Shown here in pieces: positions 34,619 through 47,112 of a stretch of 64,000 nucleotides of DNA. The notes beneath the pieces were generated by a model, which saw only the letters and a program-made list of their open reading frames with translations, ran no database searches and was not told where the DNA came from. Position 1 is the stretch's first letter. Each line of letters opens with the position of its first letter. The position numbers and the translations under genes are program-made. The stretch comes from Ctenosaura bakeri (lineage: Eukaryota > Chordata > Lepidosauria > Squamata > Iguanidae), in assembly GCA_948474755.1 (NCBI GenBank), contig CAOLHI010000356.1:558001-622000 (forward strand), written 5' to 3'.

Positions 34619-36632
34619 TCAAAATCCTCTGCGTGTAGGAGGCTTTCCTACTGCTTTGTGACAGCCGGTGGTGCTGTATTTAAAATTCAAAGAACAGCTT
34701 GTGGGTTTTATTATTTTTTTATTTTTTGAAACAACTTTCAGTGGAAGTACTTCATAATATTTAACTTCAATGTAACTTCTGGCACCTGAAACCATACTTA
34801 TTGGCCTGTCCTCCAAAGCAACTGTGAACCATTTTTCTCCATTTCTTATCATGACAACCATTTAAATTTTAGCAAATTGTTGCCATATTGTCCCTTAATT
34901 TGTTTTCAAGGCATAAGAACACCTTATTCCTTCAACATTCTTTTCTATGTTATGCTTCTTCAACTTTTTTCGTCATCCCTATGGCTCTTCATTTGTTCTG
35001 AAAATCAAGCATCCCAATTGAATCCAAAATTCCACAAATTTTATTATGAGGACCAGGCAAAACATTACTTGCATTTTCATATACAGTGGTCGTATGATTG
35101 ATTTAAAAAAAATCTTGCCTTTGCTTTTTCTCCAAAATCAGATTGTTGGGCTTCAATTCAATTTATATAGTTTCTAATCTGTGTAATGCTTCTGTGTAAT
35201 ACTTTCGATATTTTGATTTACTGCCTTTAGAACATTTCTCCTTTTACAGATATTAGTGTGCTATGTTGCAGCATGTTTCTGTTGTGCCATCTGCAGTTTG
35301 TTTTAATCTGTGTATTCATCCCCTTCATCCAAATAATCTATAATACTGTTGATGAGTAGCAGATATGGGACAAACCCCTTCAGAATTCCACTTGACAGCT
35401 ACCTCATAATTTATTATTAGTGTATTAACTACAGGCATGCATAATAAAATGTGGTGGTATGTTCTGTATTCCTCTTCAAAGTTGTTCAGCCAGTCATCTC
35501 CTTTTCTAGCATCTCCATTCCATCCTGAACTCAGTTTTTTGTTGTCTTCTCACTGATCAGTCACTATTCCAAGGCCACTGAGCATGTTCTGTAGTCATTG
35601 GGCACTCCTTGGATTGATTTTGTATGGAAGGGAGAAAGTTAACTCCCTTACCCCACTTCTGCAAAATAGGGGTTTTCCCCAGCCTGCTGATATCTTCCTT
35701 TTGTACATTGATGGTGCCATTATGGCTACTTAAGGACTCATAATGAGAGAACACATTCACAAGTAGCATGTATGATAGTAGTTTCATATTTAGTGGGAAG
35801 GAGTCTGGCTATTACAGAGTTGGGCCATTCTACCTCTTCCAGGACTGATAAGAAGGTTTCAGTCTTCTTTCCTGGAGAAAGCAAGGCTATGCCAAGTCAG
35901 CCATGTGCTTCCTACCTCAACATGTGAAGGCAGCTCCAGGTTCTAAACCTGCTTCAGAAGGAGAGAAAGAGAGAGAGAATGAGACAGAGAGAAATGAAGA
36001 ATGTGAAAAAAGATAGTGCTCCAAAAGGAAGCTACAGCCATCACTAGTTTCATCTTCCTTCCTTGGCCAGGGGAAACTGCTAGCTAGTGGGCAAGCTTGC
36101 TCACTGTGTGCGGAACCACAAGAATATAGAGAAAAGTCAAGACTGAGAACACTGAAATCTGGTAATGGAAGGTGGTTACATAGGTAAAAGGAGAAAATAA
36201 TAACAGTAAATATTAATAGAAGGATAAAATGTTAGTGATGTATGTGGAGTTGAAGAAATTTGATTTGACAAAAGGTTTCTTCTACGCTAAGCAATGTATA
36301 TGGTTTTTTCTTTTCTTGTTTTGATTTGAACACATGAAATCCATCACTTTCTGTAGTGTTGGCCAAAGTCATTTTCCTTGAAAATGCAAACAAGTATATA
36401 GGACAAACAAAAAGGGGGGAACAAATGGTGGCTGATAATGGCCAGTCCTGGCAACATGATATCCTTTGCTGAAAATCAGATCATGGCAGGGGCACCTTGC
36501 CTCTGGCAGGCTAGGTGTCCTTTTTGCCAACTCCAGGGTACCCAAAGGAGATGTGACTCTGATGTCTGCTTTATGGTCCTCTGGTACTTTTTCAAATTTA
36601 TTAAAATGTATTATTCCCATTACATATTGCAT

Positions 36633-36785
36633 AGTGTGTGTGTGTATGTACATCTTCAAATTGCCTGTTGACTTACGGTGACCCTGTGAACTTCATAGGG
36701 TTTTCATATGCAAGGAATACTCAAAGGTGGCTTTCTAGTTCATTCCTCTGAAATACAGCCCACAGCAGCTGGTATTCATTGATAC
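36633..36785 (-). mobile_element. 5S-rRNA-derived SINE, 5'-truncated
   Basis: Plus-strand TGTTGACTTACGGTGACC, CTTCATAGGGTTTTCATATG and CAAGGAATACTCAAAGGTGG are the reversed body. AGCCCACAGCAGCTGGTATTC is the reversed end of the 5S-derived head. A GT run (36633-36646) marks the tail. Confidence 0.8.
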
Positions 36786-38572
36786 TCTGTTGCTATTCCT
36801 TGTTACAGAAAAAAGCTGCTGCACTTGTAACTTCTTGTGCTGCTTTGTTACTTTTTTCACTGCTTTCTTTACTTTTCTGTGACAGAAAACAGGTTAGTTT
36901 GATAGGAGAATAATGTAAAACCTGAAAATTTCTCTCAAAACACCTCTAGAAGTGCCCTTAAAGGATAACATTTCTAAGTGAATAAAAAAATGTATTGCAT
37001 TAATTAAACAGTTTCACTCTTACTCATCTCATTACATTTGAAATGTAACCTTGTTACTCTTCCTTGTTAATCACCCAAAGGGACTACATCACCCATAATT
37101 CATTACTTCACAGCTCTTTGTGGAGAGGGAGAACCTAGCTTGTAACATTAATGTGCTGATCTTTGTTCTGCCTATGAGATCAGCTGTTGTTCTGACCCTA
37201 CAGTTTTTGCGCCTGCCCACTGAGGTTTTCCTGGATTTTCTGTCCTGGTATACTGTGGCCAACAGTGGCAGGTGTCCATGGCCAAAATTGTGATGAGGTA
37301 TTGCACAAGTCTTTGTAAGCACTTCAGCCAATGTTAAAAGCAAACATTGCAAGAGCTGAAAATGTTTGCAAGTGAAATATCATTGCTCCAGAGACATTTG
37401 AGATGTGATATTGGGTGACTTCATGTGCACTTCAGTGCCTTAGAAGACACTTGATGAGGGCTTTAACAGAGAATGGTTGTTTCAGTAGCCACAGGAAGGA
37501 GTGACCAGTGGATTCACTACTATGGGGTGATGAATACACTTGAGCTCCAAGTTGTAGGGAAACTTTGCCAGTATCAAGCCTCTAAAGGGATATGATCCAG
37601 CACAAGTAGAGCTGAACAACTCAGATCAATTGAAAAACCATGAGTGGATTCACTGCTCCTGCCACAAAAGATCCACTGATCCACCCATAGCATCAAACAA
37701 GTTGTCTCTTGCTGCCCATTCTGGGAATTTAGCATAGATCTGACATATTAGTGAGGCCTGCCAGCCTCCTGATCACACATTTAAGTTTTCACACATACAT
37801 TTGGATGCACATTGGTTCTTCCCTTCAACCTTTCTATCCAGGGTAGAGCCTGTTAGGATGCTGATGTGGCAGATGGAGTAAATATACAGAGTGGCAATGT
37901 TCCTTCTCCCTTTAATAAGCAAGTCCTAATTACCAAAGGGAGGTTTCTTTTCAGTTTAATCTATTTCACATGATTTTTGTGACAAAAATAGGAAGGCATC
38001 ATTTTTTAGGAGCTGGAAGGGGAGAGTCCAAAAGTGTTAGCTGAATATTTCTTGGTCTATGTCTATGAGAGTTATGTGAGAAGTATTGCTGAGAGACATG
38101 ATTTCCAAGTATCTTTCTACTGCGTGGATTACTCCAGCAAAGAAAGGTTCCAGTGTATTATTTGTTCTTAATGAATCTCTGCTGGCTTCAGGTGATCACT
38201 TCCTCTAAGTGCTTGCAAACCAATTGTTTTGTAATTGTTCTAATAGGTTCTTGGTTATTGAAGTCAATTTCTTTGGTAAAACTCCCAAGGCCCTCCTCCC
38301 TTTTTTCTTGTTTCAGCAGAGCATTATATGTTTACCTTTCTCCAAAGTGCTATGGGACCTTATCTGTTCTCAGAGAAAATTGCAAACGGCTTCTTAGTTT
38401 CTTGAGCACTCCTCTCAGTGCTCAAGGGTGTCTTTCATCAAGACCTGCCAATTTAAATGTAGAGATTTCTTTACACTAAGCAGCTTGTGGTTTCTTCTTA
38501 ACAAATGATTCTGTGTAATAAGTGATTCTAAACCGAAAAATCTAATTTACATCTTGGCTTTTTGTCTTGCAG

Positions 38573-38603
38573 GCATTCCCCTGTATTTCAACAGGAATTT
38601 ATG
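38573..38603 (+). CDS. MACROD2: MACROD2 internal exon, 31 bp, ADP-ribose-binding loop of the macro domain
   Basis: MACROD2 is a macro-domain hydrolase that removes mono-ADP-ribose from acidic side chains of proteins. The exon follows a pyrimidine-rich tract ending in TTGCAG and is followed by the donor GTATGTAA. Read in phase 0 it gives AFPCISTGIYG plus one extra base (entry phase 0, exit phase 1). From memory this matches human MACROD2 about residues 181-191, the loop that contacts the diphosphate of ADP-ribose; the final IYG fits MACROD2 better than MACROD1, which has VFG. Flanking exons (ending NNIRSV, starting FPNEPAA in human) were not found in the window, as expected if both introns are long. 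Human MACROD2 also hosts the antisense gene FLRT3 in another intron; I see no FLRT3 here. The short length alone would be weak evidence; the 11-residue match plus both splice sites is what carries the call. Confidence 0.85.
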
Positions 38604-39066
38604 GTATGTAAAACCCATTATAAAGTTTCCATTCAGACTATTTTTCTTCATGACAAATGCTCAACTTTGGTTTAAACAAGCCCCCCTCCCACCATCCCTT
38701 CCTGGAGCATGTTATTCTAGTAGATGCTCCATGACTTTTGTGTATCTAATATTATTAGCAATTTGCTCTACAAAGCCTTATAGACTCTGTTCTGCTTGTA
38801 AATTAGGGCTGTAACCTAGTGAGCTCATAAAGAGCCATTCCTTACAAATAGTTACACAGCTTACTTTTCAATGAATGAGGTATTTTAATTTGTTTCAGTA
38901 GAATTACCACCTTATGGTTGAAGTTACAGTACAATGGTGTCCAAAATTCTATGTCCATAATGGATTTCTCCCCCAAACAATTGGAATAAAATGTTGTATG
39001 GCTATTACAGGTCATAGCTCAGTGAAGGAGCCCATACATTCAGTAGAGGAGAACCAGAGTCTCATC

Positions 39067-39264
39067 CCATTTCCGCACTGTGCTCTTATAGTGTTATTAT
39101 TCCACTTCAACATCCTATGGAATCCTGGGGTTTGCAGTTTAGGGAGGGGCCTTTAGAATTCTCAGCCAGAGAGCTCTTTGGCTTCAATAAACTACAAACC
39201 CCAGAATTCCACAGGATGTTGAAAGTGGAATAATAGCACTAGAACAGTGTAATGCGGAAATACC
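39067..39264. mobile_element. Palindromic MITE
   Basis: Arms CATTTCCGCACTGTGCTC...TTATTATTCCACTTCAACAT and their complement (AGTGGAATAATAGCACTAGA, GCGGAAATA) enclose TTCTCAGCCAGAGAGCTCTT. Same element as 46911-47112 in opposite orientation of the centre. No coding capacity. Confidence 0.8.
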
Positions 39265-39404
39265 ATCAGTATCTTGTATCTCTTCCTAAAAGAATATCAG
39301 GCAGCAGGTACAGCAAAATCTCTGCCTGAGAGCTTAGGGAGTCACTGATAGTCAGAGTATATGACCCTGGGATGGATCTCCCTAGAGCCTGGAAATGTTT
39401 CTTG

Positions 39405-39480
39405 ATAGACTACAACTCCCAGAAACCTCTCACCAGCATGGTCAGTGGTCATGATGTGTTTTGCCCTCTGGGAGCTATAT
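39405..39480. mobile_element. Possible hAT-like MITE fragment
   Basis: GACTACAACTCCCAGAAACC followed by CACCAGCATGGTCAGTGGTC and CTCTGGGAGCTATATTC is the centre of a palindromic element common in lizards (compare 62469-62607). Ends not seen. Confidence 0.4.
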
Positions 39481-40710
39481 TCAAAAAAGGGATTTTTTTT
39501 GCAGTTTTGGATGAGTCACTGTTAGATTTCCTGTAAGACGCATTCTCACATCTTCATACTGGATATTTTGGATTATTAATAGGGATGAACTGGTAGAAAT
39601 TGGTATGCTTCTACAAACTGTGTGCTGTGAGCATCAAAAGAGCTAGTTTTGGCCCTTCAGAACAACAGGGGCCGAGTATTTTGTTGTGTGTGTTCACAAG
39701 ATACATAAATTTGTCATCCTGTGTGCAGAGACAATTTTTGATGTTGATCTACACATGAATTCAAACATTTCTTAATTAAATGCAAAATGCAGGTTTTTTT
39801 TAAAAAAATGTACATCCTTGACACAGATTCCTTTCCCATCTTTTCCTTCTTTTTTCTATTGGCCATACTTGTTTTTCTTGTGTACATTTGTAGTTTACTG
39901 ATATCAAGAGAGTTGGTAAGACTATTTGAAAATATTGGAAAAATGTTTTAAAAATATGTAGTTCTTGAATGTTGGGAAATGCTGACAAAAGCTAGATTGA
40001 CAAGAATTTTCATCATTCAAGACTTACTCTGCCAAAAATTCACACATGGTTTTGTGGGGAGGAGGTTGCACAGAGAATATCATTTTCATAGCAAGAAGCA
40101 ACTTTTTCTCTGCAGAAAACACTGTCTTCTCTACAAAAATACCACAGGCAAATTTTTTGCAGAATATGTCATGAGCTACAAATAGTCTTCAGTAAACTGC
40201 AGTGTTCAAGGGCCTTCTTGCAGTTGGAAGAAAATCACTAAAATTATCTGTTGCTTTCTTCAAGAATAAAAAATTAGCAAAGAATTGCATCCCTGCATAT
40301 CAGCAATCAGAATTCACAGAGTAAGGTCCTGATAACCTTGTTTATATTTGGAGAAAGCTCATTTTAAAGAGCTGGTTGTTTCCCACAGTCAAATCTTTTG
40401 TAAGAAGCGGCATTGTTCCTTAAATCTTAAAATTGGCATATTTTTGTCATTAGCTTAGAAGAGGCTAGCTGTGATACGTGGGATTTGTTGTGAAATTAAA
40501 CACAACTATCATTGCAGTTCATTTTTATGAGAACTCATTTTGATGGAAAATAAAATGCAGTAGTCATGGAACTTGTTTTCTAGATAATAAGATAGCTGTT
40601 GCCTAATTCAGCACTCTTTTTCTGTATAGATGAACCTTTTAAGTTTGTGTTGTTGTGGCAATTGTTTTGAGTTAGGCAAAATAAATAAAATACATAAAAA
40701 TAAAACCATG

Positions 40711-40927
40711 GGTCTAAATGCTCTAAGGGCACCAGATCTTCTCTGATCTTGGAAGCTAAGCGGGTTCTGCCCTGGTTAGGATGTGGATGGGAGACCACCA
40801 ACAAATACCAGGTGCTGAAAAAGGAATGGGCAAAACCACTCCTGAACATTCCTTGCCTAAGAAAACACTGTGAAATGAATAGGCTTGCCATAAGTTGGCA
40901 GATGACTTGAAGACACATATGCACACA
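40711..40927 (+). mobile_element. 5S-rRNA-derived SINE, full length
   Basis: The head matches vertebrate 5S rRNA internal promoter elements: GAAGCTAAGCGGG (box A region) and GGATGGGAGACC (box C), with CCTGGTTAGGATG between them and AATACCAGGTGCTG near the end. A SINE body (GGGCAAAACCACTCCTGA, CCTTGCCTAAGAAAACAC) and a Bov-B-like tail (GATGACTTGAAGACACATAT) follow. It is a retroposon rather than a 5S gene: the first bases of 5S are missing, the termination T run is absent and the extra body is joined directly. Confidence 0.9.
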
Positions 40928-41209
40928 AGCTGAGTTATTGATACTAAAGGGCAGAGTTTGGGAACTAAATACTGGTTTCTGGCCAATCCAGGGAATGAAG
41001 CTTGAAAGGGTAGAGGTGGAGCTCAGTTATACCTGGACAGTGTAAAATGATGCTTTGTCTCATGAGGGCAAAGCCTGGATGTTTGTCATGGTGGAGCCTG
41101 ATGAACATGTTTGGAGGTAAAACACCAGAGCTTTGCAGTCAAAAATAAAATAACCCCAAACCACTGCCATCCCATTTCAGGTGATTTTAGCCCTTCTCCT
41201 TGGAGGATT

Positions 41210-41333
41210 TTTTTCCCCTTTCCCTTTTCCATTTCTTTTTCTTTTTCTTCTTCCCTTTCCCTTTCCTTTTCCTCTTTTCCTTTTCCCTTTCCCTTTCCCT
41301 TTCCTTTTTCATTTCTTTCTTTCTTTTTTTTTT
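41210..41333 (+). repeat. Polypyrimidine tract, (CCCTTT)n-like
   Basis: About 124 bases are almost entirely C and T, largely CCCTTT and CTTTT units, ending in a T12 run. The complementary purine strand reads as a lysine/glutamate-rich open frame that is not a gene. Confidence 0.95.
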
Positions 41334-41589
41334 TGGCTGTAGATGGGATACTAAGACGTAACAATTTGAGATGTTCATATGTTTCCTCATCCCTGTCTAA
41401 GAAAGAAGAAAAAAGGTCAACCTCTGTGAAATTTTTAAAAATTCTTTCAAGAGAGTTTAAAAAAATCAACATGTTTTCAACAGCAACAATACTGAAAAAA
41501 GTTCTATTTTGGGCAAAATACAATTCCTTTTTGTGCAAAAATATTGCATTCCTATTCATGGCAAGCACTATGAATTTACACCAGTGTAA

Positions 41590-42025
41590 TGTATTAGGAG
41601 CAAGTTCTAAGCCTTCAAGACTGAGGTTTTAAGTCTCTGTATGATCCGGTCAGCAATTTATCTACTGCATTTTGCACTAGCTACAGCTGCCAAGTTGTCT
41701 TTAGGGACAGCCCCACATAGAATGTGTTGCAATAAATTTATCAGGAAGTTTCCAGGGGATGAACTGCCATGTCAAATTTATCCCTGTCCAGGAAAGCGTG
41801 TAGCTGATAAGTCAGCCAAAGCTGGCACCAAGCACTCCAAACCATGGAGTCCACCTGGACCTCCTGTGACAGAGATGGATCTATGAGTATGAGCTGGTCT
41901 TTTCTGGTGTGTGCATGTGTGTGTCTGGCAACCTCATCAAGGACCGGTAACTGTTCTAATTCCTGAACCCAAGAACTGCCAATCCACAGAGCCTGTGTCT
42001 AATTGGGTTCCATCTACAGTTTATT
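41590..42025 (-). mobile_element. L2-like LINE fragment
   Basis: In reverse, blocks such as GACAGCCCCACATAGAATGT, GACCTCCTGTGACAGAGATG and ACAGAGCCTGTGTCTAATTG occur in the order of a very common lizard LINE (segments equivalent to ...GCCCCACGTAG..., ...CTCTGTCTTGTCTGGATTC...). Decayed, no open frame. Confidence 0.55.
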
Positions 42026-44367
42026 ATGCTACATGTACACTGTATTGAATACCACAAATATCATACCACCTTATATAATAACCCTGATATCTATAACTAT
42101 TTAGTATTTCAGTGCAGTTATTCACTCTGAGTTGATTTAGTCCATTTCAGTACAGAAAATATCTTACAACTACAAATATACCTCAGTTCACAAAGGAGAT
42201 ATGTTCCTGAACATTAGTTCTTTAACAAAAACGTTGATACCAGGGGCAGAAATAGCAATGAGAGAATAGGGACAGAGTCCCATGTCACAAAATACAGCAG
42301 TTGACTAGATTTCAGCAACCCCACCTCCCCAAACTGACAATATGCACATGTGAAATGAAACAACCAGGTCATTTAAGCCTTGTGAAAGGGGGAAAAACAC
42401 TTTGAATCTTTTAGAGACCACTTGAAAGCTTCTTCCAAAATGTGTCTAGAGATGGCTTTTTCCTTCACAAGTCTTCACTTTTTTATGATTTCCATTTTGG
42501 TGGCCAAACTTACAGATCTGTGCTTTTTTCTCTCTCTTTCCTTCTTTCTTTCTTTTAACCTTGCTGGGGGTAGCTGGTGAGACACGCTTATCTGCTTCAA
42601 TCTCGTCTGTCCTTTGCTGTTCATGCATGCTCAGTAAATGATTCTGATGGCTGTTGCTGTTTACCTTGTCTGTTGTAGGCGGGCACACACAGCAACAGTA
42701 AGATTGGCTAGAGCAGAATCTGCTTCTTTCCCAGCTCAAGATTTCTTGGATTGTTCATTGCAGACATTCTGCTATGTTTTGCCAGGCCACCTTGACCATC
42801 CTCCCATATGTGCCAAGCTAGACAGAGGGCAAGAAGGAAAGGGGGGGTGCGTAATCAGGACAGGTGTGAAAAGACTGTGTAAAAAGGCGCTTCTTTGTCA
42901 GAGGCTTTGTTAATTGAAGTATGCCTATTTTAATCAGCACATTTATCTTGTACAATTTACTGATATTTAACATTTAGCTTCCCAGTGAGTTGTCCGTGCT
43001 ATGTCTATCTTCTTCCACTTCTGAAAATGAAAAATTCCATTTGCCATCAAGAGATGATTATTCAGTTGCTTTTATTTTCTCTAGCTTTTGCAGATGACAT
43101 GGTCCGTAGAGGGTCTGTCTGTTCATCCTACTCTGTATTGTTTGGTATTTGTATCCAAAAGTTTTATATGTCAAGTATACCACACATGTCATTTACTTTA
43201 TGTTATCAGAGCATAGCTAACAACTTTCAGTCTCCAAGGTGTCAAATGCTAGCATGCCATGATATTAGACTCTCACTAAGACTGATACAAGGTGACATCG
43301 TCATGACTTTTTCCCCAAAGAAAACTCCAAGGTAATGGTTTGGTTCTGATCTTGATTCCATTTATCTGTCATATAATTTGAACATTTTAAACATTCATAG
43401 TACTTGCCATGAATTGAAAGTTATGAGAGAGAGAAAGAGATAGGAGGGGGTGTAAAAGAAGTTCACTCACATGGAAAAAGCTCCCCCCACCTGCTTTCTA
43501 TGGTCACATAAGGCAACACTATGCAGTTCATTTGACTGTTGTGCTTCTGTTAAACTCACACCGGAAGAGAATTGAGACCATTTTTTCCCTAGTTGAACGT
43601 ACTCATTTGTCTCCACATTTTTTTATGTGGAAAAGTGTGCCAAGAATGATACAGATGGACTACTTGCCTTTGTTCTTCCAATGGTATATTCACTTTCCAC
43701 GTTGTGACTATGAACTGAACAATTCATGATGGGGTGTGAGAGTAAAAGCAAATCATGATTGCATATGCATGTGTGCACATATCTGTGCATCTTCTGTTCC
43801 ATTCTGAACAATCTTGTCTATTTCAAGTTGTTTACTCAGATTGCAAAAATCTAGTTTGATTTAAACAATCCACATCCATTCTTTTTTTAATGGGTGTGTG
43901 TGAGAAATATCCAGTTAAGTTAGTAAGTAGAAAAGGATGGGTTCTTTTTAAAAACCTATGTCTTTTCTAGGCAGGAAAACTCATTGTTGTCTTATGTCAT
44001 TGCCCTTCATCATTATAATTCTCCATGCAAATGTTCTCAAATGTTCTCTGTTTCTCTATAAAATTATTTTTGGCATAATATAGGCAATTTGCTTATAGAA
44101 GGAAGATGGGTTTCATATTGAATCAGCCTCAGTAGTTGCATAGATTGCATGGATATTCACATGGGAGAACTGCTTGGACATGTGTATTGTGGGAGGTACC
44201 TAGAGTTTCTGTTGTTGTCATCATACATTTATTAACAAAATTGTGTGTATATGTGTGTGTGTAAAAATCCTTTCCTTTTTATGCTGTCTTGGAACACTCC
44301 TTTTCTCCATAGACAGAAAGCAAGAAAAATAGCCACCTGCAGAAATATTGGTTGAAAGGAAAGCTTG

Positions 44368-44399
44368 TATTTTATTTTATTTATTTTATTTTATTTTTA
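44368..44399 (+). repeat. (TTTTA)n simple repeat
   Basis: TTTTA/TTTA units over about 32 bases. Confidence 0.9.
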
Positions 44400-44910
44400 C
44401 AGGAAAGTATTAAATAGGGGGCAATTCTCATGAATTTTGTACCCAAAGCTCTCTTCTCCAAGTTAGAATTCTTTATGTTCTTGGTTAAATGACTTACAGC
44501 TACTAAGAGACCAGAGGCAACAGGCCAGGAAGGCACCATGCCAGGCAGCCATAAAAAGACTCTCTCATGTGTCTCCTTTTCAAGAACCCCCATATAGATT
44601 ATACTTATAACATTTTATAAGTTTGACATAAAGAACGGCACCAACTTTGTACATCAGTGTAAATCAATAGAACCCCCATTGCAAAATCCTTACAAGACAG
44701 TTGAGTGTCAACCTGAAGATGTAGGAATAAATGGTATTGTAATTCCCTGATGATCTGTGGAAATGAAGTTACTGATATAGTAATACCAAATGTTTTTCTG
44801 GATTTGGTCCTGATTTCTTTTTTTTTAAGTGGCAAAATGAATCCTTTTCTTCGTCCTCTTCTAGGCATGTCAGTTAATTCCCATGTGAACTCTCACTTAT
44901 GCTTGTCTTG

Positions 44911-45106
44911 TCCTAGGGTTTTCTTGGCAAGAATTATTCAGGTGATAAATCTGAAGCAGAAGAGGTTTGCCTTTGCCTTCCTCTTAAGCTGAATGTGAGT
45001 TGCCCAGATGCCCACGGTCAGTTACTGTGGCCAACTGGTGATTCAAACCCTGCTCTCCTAGAGTTCTGGTCCAACACTCAAACCACTATATTGTACTAGC
45101 TCTGTT
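44911..45106 (-). mobile_element. tRNA-derived SINE, Sauria type, tail missing
   Basis: Plus strand reads GGGTTTTCTTGGCAAGAATT, GTTTGCCTTTGCCTTCCTC, TGATTCAAACCCTGCTCTCC and ends ACTAGCTCTGTTTT, the reversed head. The 3' tail beyond the TTTTCTTGGCAAG block is absent. Confidence 0.85.
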
Positions 45107-46910
45107 TTCTGCTTTCCCATAAACAGAAACAGGTGCACTTGCCATAAAGGATACATTCCATAAGATGACTGAGTGATGGTGGGTGAGTGCCCCAGTTCAT
45201 ATGAGACAGAGTGTGACAGAAGTTGCAAGCTTCTTTCTCCTGGGAATATGTGCATATAGGGAGACAGCTGCTGCTGCTACTTTCCTGAAACACTGAGGGT
45301 CTCACAGGTAACAGGGAGGCTGTGGGAACTGCACAGCTTTGTGTTTTTCCGCAAGATTCCTGAAAAGGAAAAAAAGCTGAGTTGCTGTGCATTGGACACA
45401 TAAAAACGCTCAGGTCCAGTGACTGTGGGAAACTGTGTTTGGGGCTCACGTCTCATTCACACTTATTATTTGACTTGTTCTCCATTTGATCAGAAGGTGC
45501 TACGAGTTGCTTTTAGTTGCAAGTTTGAGTACAAGGAAAGTCATATGCCAGAGTCACACATATTGACTCCCAAGCCAATGCATATCTCTAAGTCCCTCCA
45601 CTTGAGACCTAATGCTGCCTGTTGGCACACTACCATATATGATGGATTTTCAGATTTGTAGCTATTTCTCTAACATATGAAATCTGAAAGTTAAGTTCCT
45701 GCCCTGGGAATCACCTGGCAAAGGGCTTAATCACCACCTGTTATTCCAGTTTTTCAGAATCTTTGTCTTATATAAACTCTGTGGATTATTTTACTGTAAT
45801 TTTGGAAGTCTGGTCTTCAGAGACCAGGCTTTTTAATTTGGTGGCCACTTTTTCTCGAACAGCCAAGAGGTGGGAAAGTGTGGAGGATGCTTCAGGGAAG
45901 ACGGCCATTGCGTGAAGAGTAGAAACAGAAGTAATAACCCACCATCCCTATTACCTTTGTCCTTGAATGCCAGAGGAGGTTGGTGACAGATGCCTTCTTG
46001 TGTGCTCCTCAGCCTCAATCTGTACCTTTTTATAAAACTTATAATACAACTTAGCAATTATATAGCACCCCACTGTGTTTAAAGTATTCCATATATCTTT
46101 GTGTTAATCCTTACATCATATCTGTAAGATAAAGTGTCTGTCTCTCTGACTAGCTTTGTTACATAAATTCAAAGCTGTTGAAAACATAAAACATTCAAAC
46201 AGAATACACAATTCATGATTGATAGCTTTGCTTGAAGTGGGTACACATAAAATGGCTCAATGAGTTGTAGCTGCCATGCAAATTCTGATTTTCAGTAGCT
46301 TTCGTTTCACAGCTCTTGTTATAGATGGATGAGCTATCTGAAGCTTACTCAGAAATTATTCAGGATTGACTGCAAAAAATCAGAAGAACTTCAGTGTTTT
46401 TCCTGAGCGAGTGCAAGGATGTAGAAGAACTATCTGCCCACCTCCATCTCTTTTTCTGTTTCCAACAAATGTTCACTACCATTTACAGATCCAAAATATA
46501 TTCCCCTCTCTTTTTCTATAATGTCAGGAGTAACAATAGTAGCAATGTAGGATGAGAGTTAAGAAAGAAGGTTCTTCTCCTTTCCATTCTCTATCTCCTA
46601 TCTGCACATGTACCTATCTTTCTTTCTAAATGATCTTATCTAACCGTTTGATGGACAAACCTCTGGGTTTATATCCTTGCTGCCCCACATAGCTGGATCC
46701 ACATTCTGAAAGCTGTGATTGGCTGGCTTTATTCAGGATTGGCCAGTTCCTCTCTTTACAACAGGGTTTTATGATTACATGAAGGCTGATTTTGTGAATC
46801 TGGCTAAGGAGAACTTTGCTACCAATATTATTGCCTCTTCACAGAGTACACTGTGTATAGCTACCACATGGAAAGCAGGACAGGTGGTAGGGCAACAAAG
46901 AACCGTCCTA

Positions 46911-47112
46911 GGGCCTTTCCGCACCACACTGTTATAGTGCTATTATTCCACTTTCAATATCCTGTGGAATCCTGGGGTTTATAGTTTACTGAAACCAAAG
47001 AGCTCTTTGGCTGAGAATTCTAAATGCCCCTCCCCAAGATGCAAACCCCAGGATTCCATAGGATGTTGAAAGTGGAATAATAACACTGTAACAATATAGT
47101 GTGGAAAGGCCC
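46911..47112. mobile_element. Palindromic MITE, best preserved copy
   Basis: Left GGGCCTTTCCGCACCACACT and right, reversed, GGGCCTTTCCACACTATATT give the terminal inverted repeat. It continues through TATTATTCCACTTTCAA on both arms to a centre with AGAGCTCTTTGGCTGAGAAT. No target duplication could be settled. The outer GGGCCTTTCC resembles the termini of the GC-rich GGCCC elements. Confidence 0.85.

Larger units (their letters stand above)
1..38572 (+). other. MACROD2: MACROD2 intron, 5' side of the exon (partial)
   Basis: This stretch is inferred to be intron because it runs unbroken into the acceptor of the MACROD2 exon and has no other recognised exon on the + strand. Repeats are listed separately. 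In the remaining stretches I see only AT-rich unique-looking sequence without supported features: about 820-2490, 4870-5920, 6350-7100, 7812-10110, 10740-11845, 13400-16200, 16540-17938, 20010-22560, 23640-26177, 26600-27360, 27770-29390, 31400-32511, 33780-36632 and 36790-38572. Some probably contain transposon remnants too old to recognise by eye. Confidence 0.7.

Noticed and set aside
39060..39270. ATC triplets as target duplication of the palindromic MITE
   Set aside because: When both ends are aligned to the inverted repeat, the flanking triplets are out of register by one base, so the match is not reliable.
40740..40830. Possible 5S rRNA gene
   Set aside because: The head is incomplete, the terminator is absent and a SINE body with Bov-B-like tail is fused to it.
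41086..41568. 160-codon minus-strand frame rich in lysine and glutamate
   Set aside because: It is the translation of the purine strand of a simple repeat.
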